From contig NZ_JANINU010000097.1 of assembly GCF_024508875.1 (NCBI RefSeq), forward strand, positions 1 to 42,383: a DNA stretch of 42,383 nt, in the 5' to 3' direction. The notes beneath the pieces were generated by a model. That model saw nothing but the letters and a program-made list of their open reading frames with translations, did no database searches and was not told the DNA's origin. This stretch comes from Phenylobacterium sp. (lineage in GTDB: Bacteria; Pseudomonadota; Alphaproteobacteria; Caulobacterales; Caulobacteraceae). Positions 24,396 through 32,591 of this stretch are shown piece after piece (the stretch's first letter is position 1; every line of letters begins with the position of its first letter). Position numbers and translations under genes: made by a program.

Positions 24396-25952
24396 ATGCT
24401 CTTCAACTCCATCGTCTTCATCTTCGGCTATCTGCCGGCCGTGCTGATCGGGTATTACCTGATCGCCGCGTCACCGCTGCGGCCGCTCCGGATGTGGTTC
24501 CTGGGCGCGGCGTCGCTGTTCTTCTATGGCTACTGGGCGCCGAAGTACGTCCTGCTGCTGCTGTTCTCGATGGCGGTGAACTACCTCGTCGCGATGGCGA
24601 TCAGGCGTCTGGAGGGGCGTGACCGGCTCAGGCTGGCCAGTGTGGTCTTCGGCCTGCTCTTCAATCTCGGCCTGCTATTCTATTTCAAGTACTTCAACTT
24701 CTTCATCGACAACGTGAACCTAGTCACGGGGCTGGACATCCACCTCGCGAAGATCGTCTTGCCGCTGGCGATCTCGTTCTTCACGTTCCAGAAGATCGCC
24801 TTCCTGTTCGATCTCTACCGTGGCCGGATCCAGTTGGGCTCGGTAGGCGACTACGTGGCGTTCGTGCTGTTCTTTCCGCAGCTTATCGCCGGTCCCATCG
24901 TCCACTATTCCGAGCTGGAACCGCAGCTCAAGACGCCGCCACGGTTGAACGCGGCGACCCGCAACATCCTGATCGGCCTTACGATCTTCGGCATCGGCCT
25001 CTTCAAGAAGACGGTGCTGGCCGACACCTTCGCGCTCTATTCCAGCCCGGTGTTCAATGCGTCGGCCGACGGCGTCTCGCCGACCTTCACGGGCGGCTGG
25101 ATGGCGGCCGTGACCTACACGCTGCAGATCTATTTCGACTTCTCCGGCTATTCCGACATGGCCATCGGCCTGGCCCGGATGTTCGGCGTGCTGCTGCCGC
25201 TGAACTTCCACTCGCCGCTACGGGCCACCAACATCGCCGACTTCTGGCGGCGCTGGCACATGACGCTCAGCCGCTTCGTACAGAGCTACATCTTCCAGCC
25301 GATCCAGGTGCCGATGGCGCGCTTCGCGGCCGAGCACACGAAGAGCCGCCTGGGCAACTTCGGCGTCGCGGTTGCGATCCCCACGTTCGTGTCGATGGTG
25401 ATCATCGGCGTCTGGCACGGGGCGGGCTGGAATTTCCTCATCTTCGGCGCGCTGCAGGGCAGCTACATGTGCCTCAACGAACTCTGGACCTTCCTGCGCC
25501 GCAAGAAGCGGAAGAAGGGAGCCGTGCGACCGTTCTACCAGACCGCCTTCGCCCACTTCCTGACCGTGGCGAGCTTTGTCGTCTCCAGTGTTCCCTTCCG
25601 GGCCAAGGACGTGGCGGTCACCATGGATTTCTACGGCGCGATGTTCCCTATTGCCGGACTGCGCGCGCACGGCTTCGACTGGGTGGGCGCCGTGCCGTTC
25701 GGCGCGGCCGGCGTCCTGGCGGCCATGGCCGTAGGCTGGGCGATCATCGCCTTCCTGCCCAACACCCAGCAGTTCATGACCCGCATCACGCCCGCTCTGG
25801 AGTGGGAAAAGTGGGGCAAGGTCGATCCACCGCCGGTCAAGCTGGCCTGGAAGCCGACCGTGGGCTTCGTCGCCCTGACCAGCGTGTTCCTGTTCCTCGG
25901 TATCGCCTTCATCATGCGGGGCACCACCGAGTTCATCTACTTCAACTTCTAG
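24396..25952 (+). CDS. MBOAT family O-acyltransferase (AlgI/DltB-like)
   Basis: A 518-residue polytopic membrane enzyme with roughly 11 helices. The AlgI/DltB signatures are present: FTFQKIAFLFDLYRG, FFPQLIAGPIVHYSEL, YFDFSGYSDMAIGLA, FWRRWHMTLSRF (His288) and IIGVWHGAGWNF with the invariant catalytic His341. It is full length. Family role: passes an acyl group across or at the inner membrane to an extracytoplasmic acceptor; DltB takes it from a carrier protein, AlgI from an uncertain donor. Here an ACP gene three genes upstream makes a carrier-bound donor likely. It lies 38 bases after the methyltransferase and nine before the SGNH-like gene. Confidence 0.9.
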   Translation: MLFNSIVFIFGYLPAVLIGYYLIAASPLRPLRMWFLGAASLFFYGYWAPKYVLLLLFSMAVNYLVAMAIRRLEGRDRLRLASVVFGLLFNLGLLFYFKYFNFFIDNVNLVTGLDIHLAKIVLPLAISFFTFQKIAFLFDLYRGRIQLGSVGDYVAFVLFFPQLIAGPIVHYSELEPQLKTPPRLNAATRNILIGLTIFGIGLFKKTVLADTFALYSSPVFNASADGVSPTFTGGWMAAVTYTLQIYFDFSGYSDMAIGLARMFGVLLPLNFHSPLRATNIADFWRRWHMTLSRFVQSYIFQPIQVPMARFAAEHTKSRLGNFGVAVAIPTFVSMVIIGVWHGAGWNFLIFGALQGSYMCLNELWTFLRRKKRKKGAVRPFYQTAFAHFLTVASFVVSSVPFRAKDVAVTMDFYGAMFPIAGLRAHGFDWVGAVPFGAAGVLAAMAVGWAIIAFLPNTQQFMTRITPALEWEKWGKVDPPPVKLAWKPTVGFVALTSVFLFLGIAFIMRGTTEFIYFNF

Positions 25953-25961
25953 GGTCCGATC

Positions 25962-27026
25962 ATGTCGTCGAAGGATCTGAACGAAGCTGAAGCCACGGTC
26001 GAGGCGACCTTCGGAGCCCGCCGCGCCAGCCCTCTGATCGTGCTGCTGCTGGCGGCCGCTGCGGCTCTGTGCGCGCTGGTCAGCCTGCTGCCGCACAACG
26101 CGTACGTCCGCTTCCAGCAGCTTCGCGACACTATCCAATTCCACGCCCAGTGGGTCTACGAACGCATCGAGCTCGACCCGACGCCCATCGACATGGCCGT
26201 GGTTGGCAATTCCCGCCTGGAAGCGGGGGTCTCGGCGCCCGAACTGCAAGCGCTGCTGCGCGCCCAGGGCCAAGGCGGCCTGCACGTCGCGAACCTGTCG
26301 ATGCCGCAGGAAGGGCGCAACATCCACTACGTCATCGTCAAGCGTCTGCTGGAGAAGCATCCCGAGGTGAAGACGCTGATCGTCTCGGTGGTGGAGCAGC
26401 AGCCGCGTACGGGCCACCCGGCGTTCCGCTATCTGGCCGACGCCGACGACGTGGCGCTGGCGCCGATGTTCGTCAACATGGACTACGCCGGCGACCTTGC
26501 GACGCTGCCCTATCGCCAGATGTCGCTGTGGGCGCAGAGCCGGGCGCCCGAGGCGTTCGGCGACACGGCGACCCTCTCCAAGGCCTACGAGGGTACGGAC
26601 CGCGACACGACGCTGACCTTCACCCTGCCGGACGGCCGCGTCGTGGATCGGGACCGCATCGTCCCCCTGCCCAAGATCGCCGCGGACGCCGAGGCGGTGA
26701 TCAACAGCGGTCACGGCCAGCTCCTGCCGGCGTCGATGATCGACACCGAGTACGCGATCGAGCGCACCTACACGCGTCGCATCGCGGCGTTGGCGAAGGC
26801 GCACGGCGTGCGGCTGATCTTCCTGCGTCTGCCGGTCTATTCTGACACGCGACCGGTCGCCGACGAGCCGTTCTATCGCCAGTTCGGCCAGGTTTGGACG
26901 GCCGACTTCCTATCGAGCGACTACACGCTCTATTCGGACTACGGCCACCTGAACCGGCGGGGCGTGAAGATGCTCACCCCGTGGCTGGCCGAACAACTTG
27001 CGAAGCCCCCGGAGGCCCAGCCGTGA
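25962..27026 (+). CDS. Membrane-anchored SGNH/DltD-like protein
   Basis: A 354-residue protein with one transmembrane helix (about 24-44), short cytoplasmic N-terminus and a large periplasmic domain. The nucleophile motif is VVGNSRLEAG (Ser84), in place of the canonical GDS, and the catalytic dyad end is DYGHLNRRG (Asp326, His329). That order, Ser block first and DxxH last, is the SGNH/DltD/AlgX pattern. I infer that it completes transfer of the acyl group delivered by the MBOAT protein, as DltD and AlgX/AlgJ do. No recognised carbohydrate-binding module is seen. It overlaps the next gene by four bases. Confidence 0.75.
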   Translation: MSSKDLNEAEATVEATFGARRASPLIVLLLAAAAALCALVSLLPHNAYVRFQQLRDTIQFHAQWVYERIELDPTPIDMAVVGNSRLEAGVSAPELQALLRAQGQGGLHVANLSMPQEGRNIHYVIVKRLLEKHPEVKTLIVSVVEQQPRTGHPAFRYLADADDVALAPMFVNMDYAGDLATLPYRQMSLWAQSRAPEAFGDTATLSKAYEGTDRDTTLTFTLPDGRVVDRDRIVPLPKIAADAEAVINSGHGQLLPASMIDTEYAIERTYTRRIAALAKAHGVRLIFLRLPVYSDTRPVADEPFYRQFGQVWTADFLSSDYTLYSDYGHLNRRGVKMLTPWLAEQLAKPPEAQP

Positions 27027-27469
27027 CCTTGCCCGGTCTGTCCAACCTCAGCCTGCCGCAACTGGGCGGCGGGCATCCCCCGCTGCATCACGTGGGCATC
27101 GTGCAGATGTCCGAAGAGGACGTACAGGCGATGATGGCCGTGCTGAACCTCGAGGAGGATTATCGTGGCTACGTGCCCGAGTGGCACGCGCTCTGCATCT
27201 TCACGAAGGTCAGCTCGGGCTCGCCGATCGAGTTCGTAGTGCCGGACGGCGGGCCGCTGCTGAAGTTCAACAAGGGCATGGGCGGCCTGCACCACATCGC
27301 CCTGGAGGTTGAGGACCTGGAGGCCACCGCCGCCGAACTGGCGAAGCAGGAGATGAGGCTGCTGGAGCCGAAGCACGTGAAAGGCGCCGGTAACTTCCTC
27401 TGCAACTTCCTGAGCCCGGTCTACACGCGCGGCCTCACGGTCGAGTACGTGCAGGTGCTGCCGGAATGA
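27023..27469 (+). CDS. VOC superfamily protein (glyoxalase/methylmalonyl-CoA epimerase-like)
   Basis: A 148-residue protein from GTG 27023, with GGAGG 7 bases upstream and a four-base overlap with the preceding stop. The paired beta-alpha-beta-beta-beta modules show metal-ligand positions: LHHVGIVQ (His), PIEFVVPDG (Glu), LHHIALEVED (His) and LTVEYVQ (Glu). Family members include methylmalonyl-CoA epimerase and glyoxalase I, which act on 2-hydroxy- or 2-methylacyl thioesters. It may epimerise or isomerise the ACP-bound acyl group made by the FkbH-like enzyme. The specific reaction is unknown. It also overlaps the next gene by four bases. Confidence 0.8.
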   Translation: MTLPGLSNLSLPQLGGGHPPLHHVGIVQMSEEDVQAMMAVLNLEEDYRGYVPEWHALCIFTKVSSGSPIEFVVPDGGPLLKFNKGMGGLHHIALEVEDLEATAAELAKQEMRLLEPKHVKGAGNFLCNFLSPVYTRGLTVEYVQVLPE

Positions 27470-28338
27470 CGGCGCCGCGCGTCAGCGTGGTGGTCCCGCA
27501 CTACCGCGACCTCGCGGGCCTGGACCGCTGCCTGTCGCGTCTCACGTCGCAGACCTATGCCGAGCCGTTCGAGATCGTCGTGGCCGACAACAACTCGCCG
27601 GAGGGCGAGGCCGCGGTGGCGGCCGTCGTGAACGGTCGGGCCCGCCTGGTGGTCGTCAAGGAGAGGGGCGCCGGTCCGGCCCGTAACGGCGGCGTGGCCG
27701 CGGCGACGGGCGAGATCCTGGCGTTCACCGACTCCGACTGCGTGCCCAACACGGACTGGCTGGAAACCGGGCTCACGGGCCTGCAACGGGCCGACATGGC
27801 CGGCGGCCGGGTCGACGTCTGGTATGAGGACTCGCGTCGCATCACGCCGGCCGAGGCGTTCGACGTCCTATTCGGCTTCGACAACCGGCTTTACTGCGAG
27901 AAGAAGCATTTCTCGGTCACGGCCACGCTGTTCTGCCCGAAGGCCATCTTCGAGAAGGTGGGCGGATTCCTTCCCGACGTGTCGGAAGACGCGGAATGGG
28001 GCCATCGGGCGCATGCGGCCGGCTATAGCCTGGCCTATGTCGACAAGGCGTTGGTCATGCACCCGCCGCGGCGCACCTGGCCTGAATTGCTGACCAAGTG
28101 GAAGCGGATCGAGGCCGAAACCTACAAGCTGCACCGCAGCTACGGGCGTTCGCGTCTGTCATGGCTGGTGAAGTCGCTGGCGATGCCGTTCTCGGCGGTG
28201 GTCCATTCGGCGTCGGTGATCGTGGACAAGCGCCTGCCGGTCCATGCCCGGCCGTTGGCGGTCTACATGCTGTTCAAGGTCAGGCTCTGGCGGGCCTGGA
28301 ACGGCCTGCGCCTCCTGTACGCCGATCGCGAGGGCTAG
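27466..28338 (+). CDS. Family 2 glycosyltransferase
   Basis: A 290-residue GT-A enzyme. The N-terminus PRVSVVVPHYRDLAGLDRCL, then EIVVADNNS, GPARNGGVAAATGEILAFTDSDCVPN (the DxD-type metal motif) and VGGFLPDVSEDAEWGHRA give the family 2 order with a catalytic Asp in EDAEW. A hydrophobic stretch near residues 225-245 may associate with the membrane. It ends the long rightward operon and overlaps the VOC gene. It probably adds one sugar to the lipid-linked repeat unit; donor and acceptor cannot be told. Confidence 0.85.
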   Translation: MTAPRVSVVVPHYRDLAGLDRCLSRLTSQTYAEPFEIVVADNNSPEGEAAVAAVVNGRARLVVVKERGAGPARNGGVAAATGEILAFTDSDCVPNTDWLETGLTGLQRADMAGGRVDVWYEDSRRITPAEAFDVLFGFDNRLYCEKKHFSVTATLFCPKAIFEKVGGFLPDVSEDAEWGHRAHAAGYSLAYVDKALVMHPPRRTWPELLTKWKRIEAETYKLHRSYGRSRLSWLVKSLAMPFSAVVHSASVIVDKRLPVHARPLAVYMLFKVRLWRAWNGLRLLYADREG

Positions 28339-28352
28339 CGCGTACTCGGCAG

Positions 28353-28374
28353 ATCCGCGGGTCGGCGCGCGGAT
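28353..28374. terminator. Hairpin between convergent glycosyltransferase and flippase genes
   Basis: ATCCGCG (28353-28359), 8-base loop, CGCGGAT (28368-28374) is a perfect 7-base-pair stem in the 58-base gap between converging genes. There is no clear T-run on either side, so its function as a bidirectional terminator is only suggested. Confidence 0.35.
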
Positions 28375-28396
28375 GATCGTCTGAGCGGGACGGACC

Positions 28397-29818
28397 CTAA
28401 GCCGTCCGCCGCGCTGCGAGCCAGCCTCGGGCGAGGCCGACGAACTGGGCGATCACGGTCCTCTCCATGCGGATGAGCTGGCCCGCCGCGAGCACTGTCG
28501 ACACAAGCAGGACCAGCATCGCCGCGACGTTGCCAGCGGGCACGGCATAGGACCAGGCGACCGCCAGGAGCGAGCACACGGCCAGCATAACCAGTCGTCC
28601 GCTCTCCTGGATGAGCGAGACGTGGGTGGCGCGGGTGAGGAGGGCCAGGGTGGTGAGCAGCGCCACATACTCGCCAATCACGAAGCCGATGAGGATGGCC
28701 TCCAGATTGCGGGTCATCAGCATGGCGACGGCAGCGATCGGCAGCGCCAGCAGGCGCGAGGCATTGTCGAACATAGCGATGGTGGTGCGGCCCTCTGCCA
28801 GGGCCACCGTCACGGGCCACAGTCGCAGGAAGCGCGCGCCTTCCAACGCGGCGAGCAGCGCGAAGATGTCGGCGCGCTGGGCGTACTCCTGCCCGAACAG
28901 GATGGGCGCGGCGACGGGGCCCACGAGGGTGAAGCCGGCCATCATCCCGACGGAGAGCAAAAGGGTGCGTCCGCCGAGCCGGCGGCTGGCGGCGTTGAAC
29001 GCCGCCGGATCGTCGCGGGCCGCCGCCATCTCGGGCAGATGGATGTTGGACATGAACCGCAGGATCATGTTCGCCGGGTAGTAGATCAGCAGCATGATCG
29101 CGCTGTACTTCCCGAGCTCTGCCGCGCCCAGGAAGCCCACGAGCAGGCGATCGCCCTGTCCGCCCAGGAACAGCAGCAGGCCGTTCAGGAACAGGGGCAG
29201 GGCGAAGCGGCGGAAGGTCTCGGCCTCGGGCTTCGAATAGCCCCACGCGTAGCGCCGTTTGGCCACGAGTTGGGAAATGATCACGGTGGCGAGCCCGCGG
29301 ACAGCCAGACCATAGACGATCGCCGTATGGTCGCGGGTGATGTAGGCGGCGATGCCGGTCGCGATCAGGCTGGTCACCTCGGCCACCACCTGCGACAGGC
29401 TGGCGGCCCGGAAATCGCCGGTGCGCTGGTAGCGATAGACGTCGAGGTTCACCAGGCCGCCGATCAGCGGGACGACCGCCAGGGTCGCGACCGAGAAGCC
29501 AAGGCCGGGGTTGATGTTGAGCAGGCCCATCGCCACGCCAGTCGCGACGAGGGCGGCGGCCAGGAACGCCCCGCGCCCGAAGAGGGCCAACTGCACGGTC
29601 TTCTGCATGGTCGGCGCGTCGCCCTTGGCGTCCTGCACCATGAAGCGGTCGGCGGCCGTGTCGGTGACCGACTCGAAGAACTGCGACGTTAGGATCAGCA
29701 TGGCCGCGAGGCCGAGCTGCTCAGGGCCCAGGAGACGCGACAGCAGCACGTACCGCAGCAGGGCGGACGCCTGCGCCACGAGGTTCGCCGCGAAATATAT
29801 CTTTGCGCCGCGGGTCAC
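28397..29818 (-). CDS. Oligosaccharide flippase family protein (Wzx/PST-type)
   Basis: A 473-residue polytopic membrane protein from GTG 29818 with about 12-14 hydrophobic segments. The N-terminus (FAANLVAQASALLRYVLLSRLLG, then PEQLGLAAM) has the Wzx/RfbX pattern of the MATE-like flippase superfamily. It would carry the undecaprenyl-linked repeat unit across the inner membrane for the Wzy-type polymerase. No strong Shine-Dalgarno sequence precedes the GTG. It converges on the tailoring operon and is the only flippase candidate in the window, so it completes a Wzx/Wzy-type pathway. Confidence 0.87.
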   Translation of the reverse strand: MTRGAKIYFAANLVAQASALLRYVLLSRLLGPEQLGLAAMLILTSQFFESVTDTAADRFMVQDAKGDAPTMQKTVQLALFGRGAFLAAALVATGVAMGLLNINPGLGFSVATLAVVPLIGGLVNLDVYRYQRTGDFRAASLSQVVAEVTSLIATGIAAYITRDHTAIVYGLAVRGLATVIISQLVAKRRYAWGYSKPEAETFRRFALPLFLNGLLLFLGGQGDRLLVGFLGAAELGKYSAIMLLIYYPANMILRFMSNIHLPEMAAARDDPAAFNAASRRLGGRTLLLSVGMMAGFTLVGPVAAPILFGQEYAQRADIFALLAALEGARFLRLWPVTVALAEGRTTIAMFDNASRLLALPIAAVAMLMTRNLEAILIGFVIGEYVALLTTLALLTRATHVSLIQESGRLVMLAVCSLLAVAWSYAVPAGNVAAMLVLLVSTVLAAGQLIRMERTVIAQFVGLARGWLAARRTA

Positions 29819-29962
29819 CGGACGATGGACCGCCCGTCAAGCCTGGCAAGAAAGCGCTCTCGACCCACCGACCTCAACCACCCCCTGGGCCGCACCGGGT
29901 GCGACGCGGACTCGAACCATAGACGATTGGTTCGACCGGTGTGTTACCAATCACCGGCCGGA

Positions 29963-29996
29963 ACGGCAAAAGGGGCCGGCGCGTGCGCCGGCCCCT
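29963..29996 (-). terminator. Strong rho-independent terminator of the RTX beta-helix gene
   Basis: AGGGGCCGGCGC (29971-29982) and GCGCCGGCCCCT (29985-29996) make a perfect 12-base stem. Read on the minus strand it is followed by TTTTGCC. It lies about 40 bases past the stop of the minus-strand RTX gene. A second small hairpin with a GCAA tetraloop (CCGCCC/GGGCGG, 30011-30026) sits between stop codon and terminator. Confidence 0.85.
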
Positions 29997-30037
29997 CAGC
30001 CCCGGGAACACCGCCCGCAAGGGCGGCGCCCCTATCG

Positions 30038-32011
30038 TTACAGCCAGAAGTCGCCCTGCGAGACGCTCTTCACGCCGTCGAGCCACAGCTTGAAGTCGGC
30101 GACGCCATCGCCGTTGGTGTCGCCCATCACGCATGCCGATCCGCCCACCACCTCGTAGCGCAGTTCGCCCGCGACCTTGTGGAAGCTCTGCGTGCCGATG
30201 AAGGCGAAGGCCTGGTCGCCGGACTTCAGCGTGTTGGCGTCCATCATGATCAGCGCGATGTGATCGCCCTGAGCCGACGAGAAGTCGGTGATGTGGTCCG
30301 TCACCGCCGTGCCGAGGTCGCCATCGATGAACGCGAACACATCCGCGCCGAGGCCGCCCGACATGGTGTCGGCCCCCGTCTCGGCCTGCAGGGTGTCGTT
30401 GCCGCCGCCACCCGAGATCGAGTCGTTGCCGGCGCCTGCGGCGATGAACTCCACGCCTTCTCCGCCGAGGCCGGTATCATTGCCCGCGCCCAGATAGAGG
30501 GTGTCGTTCCCATCGCCGCCCGAAACGTAGTCGTCGCCCGCGTTGCCTTGCAGCAGGTCGTTGCCGCCCAGGCCGCTGATGGTGTCGTTGCCGTCTTGGC
30601 CGACGATGCGGTTGTCGAGCGCGTTGCCCGTTCCGACGCGGGCGCCGTCCTTGAGGAAGAGCTGTTCGACATTGTTCGGCAGCGTGTAGTCGACGCTTGA
30701 CCACACCAGGTCGTTGCCGCTGTTGGCGTCCTCGACAACCGTGTCCCGCGCGGAGCGGACGTAGAACGTGTCGTCGCCGCCGCCGCCGTGCAGCGTGTTG
30801 TTCCCCAGGCCGCCGCCGATCAACTGGTCGTTGCCGCCGCCGCCCTTAAGCATCGTGGACTTCGTGCCATCGACCGCCAGATAGTCGGCGCTCTCGCCAC
30901 CGGAGATGGTGATGACCTGGGCGATGACGGCGTCGATGGCCTTCACCGTCAGCGTCGCGGCGGTGGCGAAGTGGGTGGTCACGCTGGCGACCAGAGCCGT
31001 GTCCGTGCTGTGGGCCGCAAGGTAGGTGTCGAGGGCGGCCTTGCCCCCGTCGGTGGCGGCGGCGATCTGGGTGTTGCCGCTGCTGACGAGCCCGGTGTTG
31101 GTCGCCCCCAGCCCGAACTCGGTGGCCTTGTTGTTCGTGACGGTCACGCCCGTGCTGGTGCCGACCGAGATCCAGGACCGCTGATCGACCAGCCCCGCCA
31201 CAGTGTTGTTGGTGATCTTGACGTTCTCGGCGTGGTTCACAGTGATGGCGTTATAGTTTGCGCCAATGACGATGTTGTCGGAGATCGTCACGTTCTTATA
31301 GGGGTAGATCTCCTGCTCATCGCGGAAGAAGATACCCTGCGTGGGCTGGCCCGCGCCGCGCATCACGATATTGCCGGTGATGACGATATCGCTGGCCGAA
31401 GACTTCGCGTTCGTCGTCCAGAACTGAATCGCGTCAGGGTGGTCGCTTTCGATCGGGTAGAAGTCACGGAACTGATTGTTGGTGATCGTCACATGCGATG
31501 AGCCGCCGCCGCGGACGCCATCCGAACGGATGTCGTGGAAGTAGTTGTTGGAGACGGTGACGCCGTCGCTGTTCTGATGGCCCACCGCGAACGAAACCTG
31601 CTGGAATTCCGAGTTGGTGACAGAGACGTTCTTGACCTCCTGGAAGACCAGACCCGTCTTGTCGTTCTGCGGATTCCCGTCCAGCGACCCGTGCATATTG
31701 ATGCGGTCGAAGTTGATGTTCGACGATCCGAAGATCTGATACGTCCCGTCTTGCTTGGTCGGGTCGACGTAGAACTCGAGGCCCTTGAAGGTGACGCCGG
31801 ACGAGCCGTTGACGATCAGGCCGTTGATCGTGGCCTGGTGGGCGGGGTCGGCCGAAGTGATCGTGATGTTCCCGGCGACCTTGATGTTGTAGAGGACGAC
31901 ATCCGAATACTGGCCCGCCGCCAGCTTGATGGTGTCGCCAGATTGGACCGTGCGCAGCGCCGAACTCAGCGCCTGCGTGCTGTTGACTGTGATTTCCACA
32001 GCTCTCTCCAT
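30038..32011 (-). CDS. Parallel-beta-helix plus RTX calcium-binding secreted protein (lyase/epimerase-like)
   Basis: A 657-residue extracellular protein without an N-terminal signal peptide. Residues 1-330 are right-handed parallel beta-helix coils with many NN and V-[TS]-[NS]-N turns (ITVNSTQALSSAL, NITITSA, VTVSNNYFHDIRSDGV, ITNNQF). The opening resembles PL6/chondroitinase B-like lyases and mannuronan epimerases. From about 370 to 560 it has RTX nonapeptides of the GGxGxDxLxG kind (GGGGNDQL, GGDGNDTL, GGAGNDSI variants). The end is a serralysin-like C-terminal domain finishing in GDFWL, typical of type I secretion signals. It probably cuts or modifies an acidic polysaccharide outside the cell. 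A GTG at 31999, preceded by GGAGAG, is a possible shorter start. No T1SS genes are in the window. Confidence 0.8.
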   Translation of the reverse strand: MERAVEITVNSTQALSSALRTVQSGDTIKLAAGQYSDVVLYNIKVAGNITITSADPAHQATINGLIVNGSSGVTFKGLEFYVDPTKQDGTYQIFGSSNINFDRINMHGSLDGNPQNDKTGLVFQEVKNVSVTNSEFQQVSFAVGHQNSDGVTVSNNYFHDIRSDGVRGGGSSHVTITNNQFRDFYPIESDHPDAIQFWTTNAKSSASDIVITGNIVMRGAGQPTQGIFFRDEQEIYPYKNVTISDNIVIGANYNAITVNHAENVKITNNTVAGLVDQRSWISVGTSTGVTVTNNKATEFGLGATNTGLVSSGNTQIAAATDGGKAALDTYLAAHSTDTALVASVTTHFATAATLTVKAIDAVIAQVITISGGESADYLAVDGTKSTMLKGGGGNDQLIGGGLGNNTLHGGGGDDTFYVRSARDTVVEDANSGNDLVWSSVDYTLPNNVEQLFLKDGARVGTGNALDNRIVGQDGNDTISGLGGNDLLQGNAGDDYVSGGDGNDTLYLGAGNDTGLGGEGVEFIAAGAGNDSISGGGGNDTLQAETGADTMSGGLGADVFAFIDGDLGTAVTDHITDFSSAQGDHIALIMMDANTLKSGDQAFAFIGTQSFHKVAGELRYEVVGGSACVMGDTNGDGVADFKLWLDGVKSVSQGDFWL

Positions 32012-32080
32012 CGACCGAAGTGGGGACGGCCTTGCTTGGCCGCCGTTGTCGCCCTTGAGAGAGAGGGTTACCGGAGCGAT

Positions 32081-32165
32081 GTTTCGAAACCGAGAATGTT
32101 GACGGTTAATATTGTATTTGATTCAGAATTCCTTAAGCAGATTTATAGCTTAGCCGTGGTGGGAG
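32081..32165. promoter_or_regulatory. AT-rich divergent control region with GTTTCGAAAC palindrome
   Basis: The 255-base gap (32012-32266) separates the RTX beta-helix gene (minus) and a small membrane protein gene (plus). It contains a perfect 10-base palindrome GTTTCGAAAC (32081-32090) and an AT-rich stretch from about 32100 to 32155, in sharp contrast to its surroundings. TTGACGG at 32099-32105 fits the -35 element of Caulobacter housekeeping promoters on the plus strand. GCTATAAA, read on the minus strand near 32142-32149, fits the -10 pattern for the RTX gene. Exact promoters are not proven. Confidence 0.4.
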
Positions 32166-32266
32166 CTACGAATTCGAGGCTCTTGCGGCCGTCGGCGCTC
32201 GCGTCTTAGTGTCCGCCTGGTAAGCATTTTCGGCCCTCAACAGCCGCGTTTCCGAGAAGTCCGCCG

Positions 32267-32572
32267 ATGGAAGCCCTCTTCCTGCCGTTCCTGGCGATCT
32301 CCCTGCTGGTGATCGTCGTCTACGGCTTCCGCAACAATCAGCCGGCGCTCGAGGAGGACGAGGTGAGGGCTGTGCGCCCGCTGCTTCGCCTGCTGCGGCG
32401 TTCGGAGGAGGGACTGGCCGAAGACGACCCCGCCCTGCGGCCTTTCGCTCCGGAGGTCGCGCACGCCCTCGCCAAGGGCTACATCCGCCGGTCGGGGCGC
32501 GGCCTGCTGGTGCTTACCGAGGTGGGCGATCGCCTGCGCCGCACCGGCAAGCTGACGGCCGCGTCCGCGTAG
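32267..32572 (+). CDS. Small membrane-anchored protein of unknown function
   Basis: A 101-residue protein with one N-terminal transmembrane helix (about 4-19, LFLPFLAISLLVIVVYGF). It is followed by a charged helical domain whose end (ALAKGYIRRSGRGLLVLTEVGDRLRRTG) looks like a small winged-helix, possibly nucleic-acid or protein binding. I do not recognise a named family. The start ATG is preceded by AGAAGTCCGCCG, a weak ribosome site. It lies between two RTX genes and converges on the second one with a 19-base gap. Codon use looks like its neighbours, so it is probably a real gene. Confidence 0.65.
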   Translation: MEALFLPFLAISLLVIVVYGFRNNQPALEEDEVRAVRPLLRLLRRSEEGLAEDDPALRPFAPEVAHALAKGYIRRSGRGLLVLTEVGDRLRRTGKLTAASA

Positions 32573-32591
32573 CTCCGACCGTCGCGCCGCC

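Noticed and set aside
29834..29840. TTGACGG (minus strand) as a -35 box for the flippase gene
   Set aside because: It lies only 16 bases before the start codon and has no matching -10 element.
29922..29955. Nested inverted repeats GATTGGT/ACCAATC and CCGGTG/CACCGG upstream of the flippase gene
   Set aside because: They could form alternative hairpins like an attenuator, but there is no leader peptide, T-run or known riboswitch core, so I do not call it.
29895..29962. Possible tRNA gene or remnant on the minus strand (T-arm-like GGTTCGAGTCC and D-arm-like GGTGATTGGTAACACACC)
   Set aside because: No 7-base acceptor stem pairs, the T-stem has a mismatch, and no anticodon loop with T33 can be drawn. 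It could be a decayed tRNA or chance; a tRNAscan-type search would decide.
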